The notes: a model not told the origin generated them from the letters alone. A stretch of DNA of 21,537 bases from Isotricha intestinalis (GCA_023807065.1 JAJJLU010003986.1:1-21537), one strand, 5' to 3'; counted from the first letter of the stretch, positions 9,808-19,345 are shown. Numbers and translations: made by a program.

Positions 9808-9950
9808 TTGTTTTTTTTAAGTTATTTTACCTTTTTTTATTTAATTTATATTTTTATATTTAATATTAAATATTATTTTAATATTTTGAGAAATAAAATT
9901 TAAATATAATAAAAAATTAAAATAAAAATTATTTTTAAAAAATATATAAA

Positions 9951-11228
9951 ATGGAAGAACATAATTATAGAGCAATATTAAATAACATTTTTCGTTGTTT
10001 TCATTCAAATCCAATAAAACATTTAAGTGAATTATCAAATCCATTAAAATTAATTTCAATTTGTTATGAAATGAATGACAAAAGTTTTGTATTTATTAAA
10101 GATTATATTACTAATAATATTTATAATGACAAAAAAAGAGATATTGGAGATATTCATATAAAATTAGTTTCAGATTTAAAAAGTAAACTTTATAAAAGTA
10201 ATATTGAATTAAAGTCAATAATTAATTTAGATTCTTTAATTAAAAATCAATTAGAATCATTAATTCATTTGAGTCAAATTTTAATAGTTTATGCTTTAGT
10301 TTTTTCTAAAAAAAAATTTATTTATATTGAAACAGTACAAACTTGCTTTAATAAAATTATAAGAAAAAATATATATAAAATAATAAATTATTATACAAAT
10401 GCTCAAATTAAAAAATTAATTCTTGAAGTTGAGAATGATGATGATTTAGAAGAAGAAGAAGATGATAAAGAAGATAATGAAGAAAAAGATTTAAAAAAAT
10501 ATTTAGATGACATTAATAGAGATGATATTATTAAACAAAATAAATTAAAAAATTCTCAAATGAAATTAAAATCAATTTCTAACAATTTAAATAAAAGAAT
10601 TTTAAAAATAAATGATGGATATAATAAAACTCTTAATATAATTGAACAAAAATTAGAAGATTTTTCTTTTATAGGGAATAAAAATTATAATTCAAATAAT
10701 TTAAAGAATCAAGTTTATGTTAAAAAAAAAATTAATTTAAAAAGTAATAAAGAAAAAGATGAAATGATAAATAAATTAAAGAATGAATATTCAATAATTA
10801 AAAGTAATTTCGAACAATGTCAAATTAAAAAAGAAAAAGAAATAGAAACCTTAACTGAAAGAATAAAATTTTTGAATGAAAAAGTTAAAATTTTAGAAAA
10901 AAGAAAAAAAAAATTTAAAGAATATAATCAATTAAAAGAAAAATGCAAAAAATATGATGAATTATTAGATAAATATAATAAAATTAAAAATTGTACAATG
11001 AAAAAATGGAATTTGACAGAACAAGAATATTTACAAATTATTTTAAAAAAAGATGATGATATTGAAAATTTGAAAGATGCTCTTTTAAAAAAAGAAGAAA
11101 AAAATGAAGAAAATAATGATGAAAATGAAGATGATAATTTTCGGCATATTGATGTTAATTATTGTAACCATATTATTACTAATCCCTTAAAAATGAAAAT
11201 TAAAAGAGAATTCACTTTTAGTGAGTAA
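9951..11228 (+). CDS. HOOK-like coiled-coil protein, putative dynein adaptor
   Basis: A 425-aa protein ending in TAA. Residues 1-150 are an all-helical domain: an opening AILNNIFRCF, then SNPLKLISICYEMNDKSF, IKLVSDLKSKL, and a Leu-rich helix LIHLSQILIVYALVFSKKK followed by FIYIETVQTCF. The order and spacing recall the HOOK N-terminal domain (SDPxELxxLLQLxLGCA, then EKKQxxIQxIMxLEE). An acidic stretch follows (about 160-182, with EEEEDDKEDNEEKD), then a Lys/Glu-rich coiled coil (about 255-375) and a short tail. In animals and fungi HOOK proteins link dynein and dynactin to membrane cargo. The similarity is my pattern-level reading, not an alignment score; another CH-like coiled-coil protein (for example a kinetochore or centrosomal one) remains possible. 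It lies directly after the Rab6-like gene in the same direction. Confidence 0.85.
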   Translation: MEEHNYRAILNNIFRCFHSNPIKHLSELSNPLKLISICYEMNDKSFVFIKDYITNNIYNDKKRDIGDIHIKLVSDLKSKLYKSNIELKSIINLDSLIKNQLESLIHLSQILIVYALVFSKKKFIYIETVQTCFNKIIRKNIYKIINYYTNAQIKKLILEVENDDDLEEEEDDKEDNEEKDLKKYLDDINRDDIIKQNKLKNSQMKLKSISNNLNKRILKINDGYNKTLNIIEQKLEDFSFIGNKNYNSNNLKNQVYVKKKINLKSNKEKDEMINKLKNEYSIIKSNFEQCQIKKEKEIETLTERIKFLNEKVKILEKRKKKFKEYNQLKEKCKKYDELLDKYNKIKNCTMKKWNLTEQEYLQIILKKDDDIENLKDALLKKEEKNEENNDENEDDNFRHIDVNYCNHIITNPLKMKIKREFTFSE

Positions 11229-12548
11229 GTGAATTAATGAGGAATTTGTAAACATAACTTTAAATTAATATTTTTAAATAATGATAAAATGAAAAATTTT
11301 CATCCCAAAAAATCATTAAAATAAATAAATAAAAATTTTGGATATTAAGTTTGAAATTTCATACCAGTGAATCTATAATTGATATAAAATTAAATTATTT
11401 ATATTTTTAAATACTTTTTATTTTTCTTTTTTATAATTTATTTAAATCAATATTAACTTCATTATTCTAATTGAAATAATATATTTTAAATTTCTTTTTT
11501 TCTGTTAATAAAAATAATTTAAATAATCATAAACTTCATTTCTAATTTTTCAACTAATTTTGATTTTATATCTTTAATTTCACAAAAATTTTTATATAAT
11601 TCAATGAAATTTTTTTTGGTTATTGTAATTGAGCTTAAAATAAAAAGAATGAATATATTTTATTTTCAATTTATTATTTACTAATTAGTTTAAAATTGAA
11701 TAATTAAAAAAAAATTAATAAAAAAATGAAATAAACTTAATCTTTTAATTAAGTTACAAATTCAAAGAGAGATAATGACCAAAAATGTATTTAATAAAGT
11801 TTTTTTTAAAAAATAGAAGAAAAATATTTCAATTTAAAGCTTAAAATCTATTTTACAATTAATTATATTTAACTATAAAAACAACTTATAAATTTTGTTG
11901 ATGAATACTAATTTTTTATTTCCATTTTTATTTTTCATAATTCTTTAATCCCTGTGATTGTTGTTTAGGAAATATCTGAACAAAAAACGATTTTAAATAA
12001 AAGGACACAAAAGAATTGCAATTAAATAAATATATAATTTAAATATGGATAAATTGTTATAAATTGTATGAATTTAAATTAATTATAATTTTATTTTATT
12101 AGATTTTTATAAGATATATATGTTTCAAAAGAGGAAAATAAATTTGATTAATTTTACAAATTTAGATGAGGTTGAAAAGTTTCAAATCACTCTACTTTTT
12201 TATTTAATATTATGAGAATAATTTATTATTTGATTAGTTTTATTATTCTTAGAAAAATGAAAGAATTTATTCAGAAATTAAATATAAATGGATATATATC
12301 GTTTAAAGAAAATAATAGATTATTTATATTTATTCTTTCATTGATAAGATATTATACTTAATAAACATAACGAATTTTTATCAAAAAATATATGAATGGT
12401 AAATAAATTTTAAATTTCTGAAAAAAAATTTAATGAAATAAAATTTTAATAATTGTGAAAAGATAAAAAAATATTTTTATGTATAAAAAATAATATTTAG
12501 AAAAAAGTTAAAATTCTATATATACAGAAAATAAAATATTTTTATAAT
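11229..12548. other. AT-rich intergenic region
   Basis: About 1.3 kb without a convincing gene. The best coding-like patch is on the minus strand at roughly 11519-11650, an ATG-less open stretch of about 45 codons that includes KKNFIELYKNFCEIKDIKSK, which may be a relic of a decayed gene. The rest is A/T-rich sequence with stops in all frames. The final 100 bp before 12549 is the presumed promoter/leader of the next gene. Confidence 0.55.
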
Positions 12549-13286
12549 ATGAGTCAATTATCAAATGTTCTAAATACTATAGAAAATTATACTGAGTATT
12601 TATATGATGATATTTTTAATCAAACAATTGATTATGAAAATAAAATAGAAGAAATATCTAATTTAAATCAAGAAAAAGAAGAAAGTATAATTATTGAAAT
12701 TCCAGAAGAAAAACAATTTATTCAAAGAAAAAGAAAAGAAAAGAATAAAAATAATAGTCCAAGAGGAGATAATATTGCTAAACAAACAAAAGTTCATGCT
12801 TTTCAATTTTTAATTCACACAATAAATAAGCTTCTTGAAAAAAAAAACAGTGTGAAATTTCAAAATAGAATTTCAAAAATGATAAAAGATAGAGTTCAAA
12901 AAGAATTTAATCTTAATATTCTAAATAAGTCATGTAAAGAAATTTTAAAATATAATGAGAACATAAATGATGATGCTATCACCTCTTTTGAAAAAAATTT
13001 TGAAAATAATCAAAGTAATGAAAATTTAATTTTGATCAATAATATTTTAAATATGAAATTTCAGGATTTAATTAAAACATATGGAATTTCAAATGAAAGT
13101 TTTATTCAAGAATATAGATTTCATAATAAATATTTATTGGCTAATCTTAATATAAAAAATAAAGTCCTCGTTCGAAACTTAATTGAATTTGGAATCGATA
13201 AATATTATGGTAATAAAAAAGAAAGGAAATTGAAAAAAAAGAATCAAAATTTTTATTTAGTTCAATCATTGTGTGAAAAGAATTGA
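12549..13286 (+). CDS. Protist protein of unknown function, basic motif SPRGDN
   Basis: A 245-aa protein ending in TGA. Residues 1-57 are acidic and probably flexible. A basic cluster QRKRKEKNKNN (about 59-69), which could be a nuclear-localisation signal, leads into SPRGDNIAKQTKVHAFQFLI (70-89). From there to about 230 the protein is helical and conserved-looking, with FNLNILNKSCKEIL, LILINNILNMKFQDLI and KVLVRNLIEFGIDKYY. A pattern of R-x-DN, basic residues and a long amphipathic helix recalls an uncharacterised family I associate with ciliates and other protists; I know of no assigned function. It has no membrane segment and no catalytic motif that I recognise. It stands alone, with over 1 kb of non-coding DNA on each side. 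It is real as a gene because of its length and ordered composition against AT-rich surroundings; its role is unknown. Confidence 0.8.
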   Translation: MSQLSNVLNTIENYTEYLYDDIFNQTIDYENKIEEISNLNQEKEESIIIEIPEEKQFIQRKRKEKNKNNSPRGDNIAKQTKVHAFQFLIHTINKLLEKKNSVKFQNRISKMIKDRVQKEFNLNILNKSCKEILKYNENINDDAITSFEKNFENNQSNENLILINNILNMKFQDLIKTYGISNESFIQEYRFHNKYLLANLNIKNKVLVRNLIEFGIDKYYGNKKERKLKKKNQNFYLVQSLCEKN

Positions 13287-13408
13287 AAAAATTTTGTTTG
13301 ATAAATTATTGTTTCATTTTTCTAAATAAAAGAGTTTAATAAAAATAATTAAATTGTAAATAAAGTTAAAATAAATATTATTTTAAAAACTATTTAATTA
13401 AAAAAATA

Positions 13409-13435
13409 ATTAATTATTTAATTATTTAATTATTT
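13409..13435. repeat. Short tandem repeat, TTTAATTA period
   Basis: About three copies of the 8-bp unit TTTAATTA, ending at TTTGATAATAATAATAA. It is typical low-complexity drift in AT-rich intergenic DNA; no function is implied. Confidence 0.6.
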
Positions 13436-13558
13436 GATAATAATAATAAATGTTTCAAATTTAGAAAAAATTCTAGTAAAAAAATATTTGAGTTTTTTAT
13501 TCAAAAAAATTTTTATCTATAGTCTTATATTCCTATTTAGACTATTCTTTATTCAACT

Positions 13559-13584
13559 GAACAATCACCTTCATGAAGTTGTTC
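13559..13584. other. Nested inverted repeat in a GC-richer patch
   Basis: GAACAA (13559-13564) and TTGTTC (13579-13584) are inverted copies flanking TCAC and the perfect 10-bp palindrome CTTCATGAAG (13569-13578). The surrounding 40 bp is visibly richer in G and C than the neighbouring intergenic DNA. It could be an RNA hairpin, a protein-binding site or a remnant of coding sequence (the minus strand reads CPEQLHEGDCSVE before a stop). None of these can be chosen from sequence alone. Confidence 0.4.
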
Positions 13585-14508
13585 TGGGCAAAAAAAAATA
13601 ATTTGTTTTTTTTAATTAATGAAAAATAAATATTGTATTTGAAAAAAAATAAAATGTAAGTTACAATCAAAATAAAAAAACTCATGAAATTTGATATTAA
13701 TTTGAAAATAAAGGCAAATAGAGAGTTAATAAATAAATAGTTCTTTTTATGATATAATTTATACTAAAATACCTATAAATAAAAGTAATGATATCATTTT
13801 AAAAAATATTTTCTTACTGAAAATGAATTTATGAAATAAAAAATATAATTCATCAATTAAATTAAATTTTAAACCTTTTAATATTCAATAACTAGAAAAA
13901 AAGAAAGTATATTCTTTAGATAAAAAAAGATTTAAAAAACTCAATAATGAAATATAAATGAAAACAATAATTATTTATCTTAAATCCATTAAAGAAAAAA
14001 AAAGAAAAGTATAAATATTATTAATAAATAAAATATATTGTTTTTAAATAATCATGTTTAAGAAATGGTATTATTGAGTTATTATATAAAACAAGATGTT
14101 TTGGCATGGAATAAACCATAATACTTAATAATACTTAATATAGATTTATGAAAAAAAATTGTAAATTTCTTCAAAATAATAAATGGAAATAAAACCTGAA
14201 TATATTGTAATATTTACTTTGAACAAAAACTCTAAAAAATTAAAAAATAATTTTTGAAAAAAAATTTATTTTGAAATATAATGATTATTCCATTTGTGAA
14301 GAAGTTTTTAATATATAAGTTAAATTTGTTAAATAGTGTTTATGTGAAAGGAAAAGACTTTAAGATAAAAATAAGCTATTGTTGAAAATCACTAATTAAT
14401 TAATGATATAAAGAAAATTTTGAAAAAAAAATTTATTTAACTTTAATAAAAAAACAAAAAAAATATATTAATAAACAAAAAATAAAAATTAATAATTTAA
14501 AAAATAAA

Positions 14509-14992
14509 ATGTTCAAAGGAGGAGATATACAAAGAAACATAATTCGTCTCCAAAATTTTTTACGTCAGACAAAGTATATAGATATACCTTCATCACAAGT
14601 TCTTTCTTCAGGAACACCAGAAATTTATTTGCCAATAATTCATCATACATTATTTATTTTTTCTTCCTTAGTTGCAAAATATTTATCAGATAAAAATTAT
14701 GATATGTATGCAAAGAGTGATTTAGATTTTATAAATACTGTATTTATTTGTTTAATTAAGTTATTTGGATATAAACCTCCTTTAAACACTAATCAATTTT
14801 TTTCTCCTGGATTTGCAGAAGCAAAAATAATTTTTTGCGCAGATATTGCAGAAATTATTATAAATAAACATAAAGAATTGAGTAAAAATTATTTACAATC
14901 AAAACAAAATAAAAATATTAATAATAACATAAATAATAATAATTATGATATTATGAATCAATCTAAAAATAACAATAATAATAACAATATTA

Positions 14993-15033
<41 letters not shown>

Positions 15034-16116
15034 AACAATACTTTTCATAATCATAGTTTTAGTAATAATATAAATAATAATTATAATAATAATTCTCCTG
15101 AAAGATATGAAGATAAAAATAATAATAGTTTAAATGATAGTTTTAATAGAGAAAAAGATAATCCTCCTTCACCAAAATTTCATACAGTAGAAGAATCACA
15201 ATCAAATAAAAAAGAAGAAAAAAATAAAAAATCAAATATATTAGAAAATTCAGAAGAAATTTTTTCAATGCCGATTCCAACTCCTTCAATTCAACCAATT
15301 AATCAAAATTTTATCCAAAGTCAAAATCAAATGGAAATTTATGATTCTTCTCAAGATTTTCCTTTAGGAGGAAAATCAATTTTTGATTCTTCAAATAACA
15401 GTTTAAATTCTTCAATTAAACCAAATTTTACAATAAATAATAATAATAATAGTAGTATGAATAATAATAATACATTAAATATTAATAATTCAATGATGAA
15501 AAATAATAATCAAATTGATTTTAATATTTTAGTTCAAGTGATTACTTCTTTAAGTGGAAGTGTTAGTCAAATGGTAAATAAAATTGAAAAATTTAAAAGT
15601 AATGTTGATGAAAGATTAAACAAAATAGAAGCTGAAATTGCATTAATTAAAAATAGACAAAATATAATTGAAAGTCAATTAAATAATAATAATATTAAGG
15701 AAAATTTATTAAATAAAAATATTAATAACAACAATATTATTAATTCTAATAATTCTTTAAATAATTTTTCTTATAATAATTCTTATGGAAATAATAATAT
15801 TATAAATTCTGAATCAAATGAACAGATGTTTTCTTTTGCTTGTGATGATATTAAAAATCGTCATTTTGACAATAAAAAAAATATTGAAAATATTTTAAAT
15901 ATAAATAATAATATTGTTAGACAAGAACAAAGTAATAAAAAAAACTTTAATACTTATTCATATACTAATACAATGAATAATAATAATACAATTCAAACTA
16001 ATAATGGTTATAATAATACTATATCTAATCAAAAATATTCTGATACTGATAAATTGATTGAAAATGTTGAAAAAAAATTTCAGGAAACCAAAAAGCTTTT
16101 AAATCAATTCAATTAA
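14509..16116 (+). CDS. CEP44: CEP44-like centriole protein with Asn-rich linker
   Basis: A 535-aa protein ending in TAA. Residues 1-125 match the CEP44 N-terminal (CH-like) domain: MFKGGDIQRNIIRLQNFLR at the start, SDLDFINTVFICLIKLFGYK (about 69-89), then FFSPGFAEAKIIF and NKHKEL. In human CEP44 the corresponding motifs are DLRFIDAVYKLL, NYKP, GFAE and KKHKEL, in the same order and spacing, so both identity and start codon are well supported. Animal CEP44 binds the centriole wall and is needed for centriole-to-centrosome conversion. The rest is Asn-rich linker with trinucleotide runs, a Pro/Ser patch (PIPTPSIQP), a coiled coil (about 340-394, MVNKIEKFKSNVDERLNKIE) and a short C-terminal helix. 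Its presence implies centrioles or basal bodies in this organism. The linker is far more Asn-rich than in animals. Confidence 0.88.
14920..15030 (+). repeat. In-frame AAT/AAC/GAT trinucleotide microsatellite
   Basis: A run of AAT, AAC and GAT codons inside the CEP44-like gene encodes a mostly poly-Asn segment with interspersed Asp and Ile. Further AAT-rich blocks recur at about 15064-15125, 15432-15500 and 15681-15800. Such in-frame triplet repeats are typical of very AT-rich protist genomes and are likely length-polymorphic. Confidence 0.85.
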
Positions 16117-16360
16117 AAAATAAATCAATTATAAATTTATTATAAATGTTATTATTTTCAAGCTTCAAAATAATATAGTAAAAATCAAAATGTGATTTTT
16201 TCCTATTTAAATGTTGAATATTTTTTAATAAATAAACGTTAAGATTTTTAATTTATTTTACTTTCTATAAGAGGAGTTAACAAACATAATTTTTTATTAT
16301 TTTCTCTGATATAATATTTATTTTATTTAAATACTTAATAATTACTTAATCAAAAAAAAA

Positions 16361-17296
16361 ATGAATAAAATCACAACATGTAATTATTTTTCTCCATTAT
16401 ACAAACCAAAATACAAAGTAATTCCAAAAAGAATTTTTATACAAAAATTAAATACAAAAATGCAAATAAGTAGAATATTAAATTTATCAAATAAAAATTA
16501 TATTATAATAAATTATAATTCCTTATATCAATATGAAAATATTTCCTTTGAAAAGAAATTATTTTCATTAAAAGAAATAAATGAGATTTCAAATATAATT
16601 GAAATCCAAAGTGAAAATTCAAATGAAATTATAATTGCTTATTCCACAATTAATATACTAAAAATATATTCATTAACTAATAAAAAATATATTTCAAGTT
16701 TTGATGATAATGAATGGTCAATTACTTCAATTTTAGAATATAAATTAAATTTAATTTTAACATCATCTAATGATAAAACAATAAAATTATTTGATATAAA
16801 AGAAACTTATTGTATAATGAATATTTTAGCTCATTCATGGAGTATAAATAAAATAATAAAATTAAAAAATGATTTTATTGCATCTTGTTCATGGGATAAA
16901 TCAATTAAAATTTGGGAATTAAATGAAGGTTATTTTATATCAGAATTATTAGGTCATAATGAAAATGTAAATGATATAATTGAATTTAAAGAAAATGAAA
17001 TTATTTCTGTTTCTGAAGATTTAAGTATTAGATTTTGGGATTGGAAAAATGAAAAATGCTTATTTTGTATTGAAAATTGTCATTTTGATAATATTTTAAA
17101 AGTTGTTAAATTAAATAATTATGTTTTTATTACTTATAGTGAGGATGGTGGGATTTTGAAAAAAAAAGTGAAATTAGTAAATTTTTTGGAGACGGATATT
17201 ACATTAAATTTATTGGGAATATTAAATAATGTTATTTTTGCAATTTGGTTAAATGGAATTTTTGTTTTTTCAAACCAAAGAATTTTAAATTTATAA
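16361..17296 (+). CDS. WD40 repeat protein, single seven-bladed propeller
   Basis: A 311-aa protein ending in TAA. Three canonical blades stand out: WSITSILEYKLNLILTSS followed by NDKTIKLFDI (about 120-147), HSWSINKIIKLKNDFIASCS followed by WDKSIKIWEL (about 158-187) and HNENVNDIIEFKENEIISVS followed by EDLSIRFWDW (about 199-228). Two degenerate blades precede them (around QISRILNLSNKNYIII and EISNIIEI) and two follow (around HFDNILKVVKLNNYVFITYS and LNLLGILNNVIFAIW), giving about seven, enough for a closed propeller. No other domain is present, so it is probably a scaffold with unknown partners. It ends 65 bp from the stop of the convergent SNARE gene. Confidence 0.92.
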   Translation: MNKITTCNYFSPLYKPKYKVIPKRIFIQKLNTKMQISRILNLSNKNYIIINYNSLYQYENISFEKKLFSLKEINEISNIIEIQSENSNEIIIAYSTINILKIYSLTNKKYISSFDDNEWSITSILEYKLNLILTSSNDKTIKLFDIKETYCIMNILAHSWSINKIIKLKNDFIASCSWDKSIKIWELNEGYFISELLGHNENVNDIIEFKENEIISVSEDLSIRFWDWKNEKCLFCIENCHFDNILKVVKLNNYVFITYSEDGGILKKKVKLVNFLETDITLNLLGILNNVIFAIWLNGIFVFSNQRILNL

Positions 17297-17361
17297 AGTA
17301 TAATTTCTTTTTTTTTAAAAATATTAATAAATAATAAATTATGTTTAATATTTAATTAATT

Positions 17362-17646
17362 TTATAAAAGAAGAATAATAAGTAAAACTATACTAATACA
17401 AAGAAGAGTAAGAAAACATTTAATTTCTCCTTTGTTTTTTGTTTGTAATAAATTTGAGATTTTTTTCATTGCATAATTCATTTGATTTTGAGTTTTATCC
17501 ATTCCTTCATCCATTTCTCTAATATATACTTTTTGTTCATCTATTGTTTCATTAATTAATCTTGCATTATTTTTTATATTTACAACTGCTGATTCTATTT
17601 CTTCTAATTGTTCATCTTGTTCTCTTATTATTTGTTCATGATCCAT
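17362..17646 (-). CDS. Short Qc-SNARE, syntaxin-6/8-like
   Basis: A 94-aa tail-anchored SNARE, a membrane-fusion protein, ending in TAA. Residues 4-70 form one SNARE helix, opening HEQIIREQDEQLEEIESAV; Gln38 fits the ionic zero layer in IDEQKVYI, with hydrophobic residues at -3 (Ile35) and +4 (Ile42), as in syntaxin 6 (LEEQAVML). Residues 76-94 are a single hydrophobic membrane anchor (FLTLLCISIVLLIILLL) at the very C-terminus. The IIxEQDxQLE opening resembles the Qc group (syntaxin 6, 8 and 10), which acts at Golgi and endosomes. No N-terminal Habc bundle is encoded: the ATG is directly before the SNARE motif and upstream sequence is A/T-rich with stops, so this is a minimal Qc-SNARE. Subtype assignment is tentative. 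Confidence 0.92.
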   Translation of the reverse strand: MDHEQIIREQDEQLEEIESAVVNIKNNARLINETIDEQKVYIREMDEGMDKTQNQMNYAMKKISNLLQTKNKGEIKCFLTLLCISIVLLIILLL

Positions 17647-18059
17647 TTTTAAAAAAATTATATTTTAAAAAAAATAAAAATTAAATTAAAAATCAATAAA
17701 GAAGAAAATAAGAAAAAAAATATTCACCATTTCAACCAAATAATTCTTTTTCAAAAAATATGAAAAATAATTATTAAATAAAACAAATAGGAAAATATTT
17801 TTTAAATATTTAAAAATAAGGCTATTTATTTATAAAAAAAACAAAACTTTAGAATTAAATAGAAGGTTTGAAAAGATAATGTAAATTCATTCAAATAATC
17901 TAAAGGTGAAATAACTAATTATTTTAAGAATATTCAGAGAATAATCAAGAAAAAATCCCTAATGAATATCAAAAATGGTATTATAATCATTTATAATCAT
18001 ATTCTTTAAAATAAGAAATTTTAAGAAATCTGAAAATAAATATGAATTCAATAAAAATA
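17647..18059. other. AT-rich intergenic region
   Basis: Upstream of the SNARE gene and downstream of the WD40 pseudogene. I see only A/T-rich sequence and a perfect 10-bp tandem duplication (TTATAATCAT twice, 17981-18000). The SNARE promoter should lie in its left part. Confidence 0.5.
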
Positions 18060-19345
18060 AGATATTTTATTTATTGGTATTGTATGATGACATTCAATTT
18101 ATTAGTTCATACATTTATTGCAAACCTTCTTCAATTGTAATCATTAAATTCTTGAAAATAGCATTCATTACTAATAAATTGTAAATTGTTGACAAATACT
18201 TCTTGAATTAGTTAAAGAAAGATTAAAAAGGGAATTATAAGTTTGTATTTTTCGTTTCGATAATAATATTATCTTCATTCATTCTATATAATCAATTAAC
18301 TTTATTAGAATAAATTTTTACAAAATAAGTAATCAATTTGAAATTATTCAAAGTCCATAATTTAAGTGCATCTTTTCCTCCACGGATATTAAAATATTCT
18401 TATCTTCTAATAATAAAATATTATATATTATTTCAGGAGTTTTTTTGTTAATTCATTCTGATGATTATTTTTATCATTTTTTTCCCATATTTTAATTATA
18501 TGATCCATAGAACATGAAATTATTTTTTGATTTCTATTTTCCTACAAGAATCCCTTCAACATGAGCAACAAAATTATAATATTGTTCTTTTATGCATATT
18601 TTGATATATTTTTGAACAAGTAATAAAAGTATCATTTTTTATATCAATATATTTTTACTAAATTATTTTGAATATGAACATTAAAAATTTTAATTGTTTT
18701 ATCTTTAGAAAAGGAAATCATATTTCATGAAGGAAAACCCGACATTTTTTAATAATGTAATTAATAATCATTATGAATTTTGGGTGAAGTTTCAATTTTT
18801 GTTTTTAAAATATTTTTTGTTAATATTTTTCTTTCTTTAATTTAATTTTTCAATTTTTAAATTCTTATTTTCCTCATTTAATTTTTTAGTTTTTTCTTTT
18901 TATTTTTCATTTATATCATTTAATTTTTATATTTCTTCTTTTTGTTTTTCTTTTATTTTATTCAATTCTTCCTTTTGCTTTTCATTCATTTTCATTTTTT
19001 TAGATTTTCATTACATTGAATTTTTATTTTTAAATTCTCATTTTAATTCATTTTTAATTTTTCCATTTCTGTCTTTGAACTTTTTTTTCTTTTTATTAAA
19101 TTTAATATTTTGGAAAGTTTTTATTGATATAAATTTTTAAATTATTTAAATTTTTAAACAATTGATTTTATTTTGAAGAAATCATTTTCGTTATCTCTTA
19201 AATTGATGTTTTTTGATTAAATTCCTGTAAATTAATTTTAGAAATATAATAATATATCATTTTCTCACAGAAAATATAATTGAATCTAAATTTAGTCTTA
19301 TTTCAATTGAATATTGATCAATTTTTGTTTAAATGGGAACTCCTA
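18060..19345 (-). pseudogene. Decayed coiled-coil/WD40 protein gene
   Basis: Read on the minus strand in shifting frames, this stretch encodes recognisable pieces in the right order: an N-terminal piece (INLQEFNQKTSI, NQLFKNLNNLKIYINK), a Lys/Glu coiled coil (MNEKQKEELNKIKEKQKEEI, KTKKLNEENKNLKIEKLN), then WD40 blades ISFSKDKTIKIFNV, NDTFITCSK, ISCSMDHIIKIWEK and ISGGKDALKLWTLNNFKLI, and weaker pieces (YRMNEDNIII, NLLVMNAIFKNLMITIEEGL). This is the coiled-coil plus propeller layout of the intact gene at 19630-21072, with matching blades such as ISVSKDRSIKIY and ISCSKDGMIKIWEK. Many frameshifts and in-frame stops break it. At one point, compared with the intact copy, a T is missing and a GGA has become TGA before ISFSKD. 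Stops often fall where Gln would be plausible. The outer limits are approximate, and its N-terminal part does not clearly match the intact gene, so it may be a pseudogene of another member of the same family. Confidence 0.85.

Larger units (their letters stand above)
13287..14508. other. AT-rich intergenic region with a small GC-richer island
   Basis: About 1.2 kb, non-coding as far as I can see. It contains an 8-bp-period TTTAATTA repeat near 13409-13435, a GC-richer palindromic island near 13551-13590 and a perfect 10-bp tandem duplication (ATACTTAATA twice) at 14121-14140. No tRNA or other RNA gene could be recognised. The last 60 bp before the CEP44-like gene is A-rich, like the leaders of the other plus-strand genes. 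Confidence 0.55.

Noticed and set aside
9841..10059. Minus-strand 72-aa ORF overlapping the start of the HOOK-like gene
   Set aside because: Low-complexity antisense translation of an A/T-rich leader and the gene start.
14509..14890. EB1-type microtubule plus-end protein
   Set aside because: The N-terminal CH-like domain follows CEP44 motifs (DLxFI, GFAE, KHKEL) and there is no EB1 C-terminal EEY/F motif.
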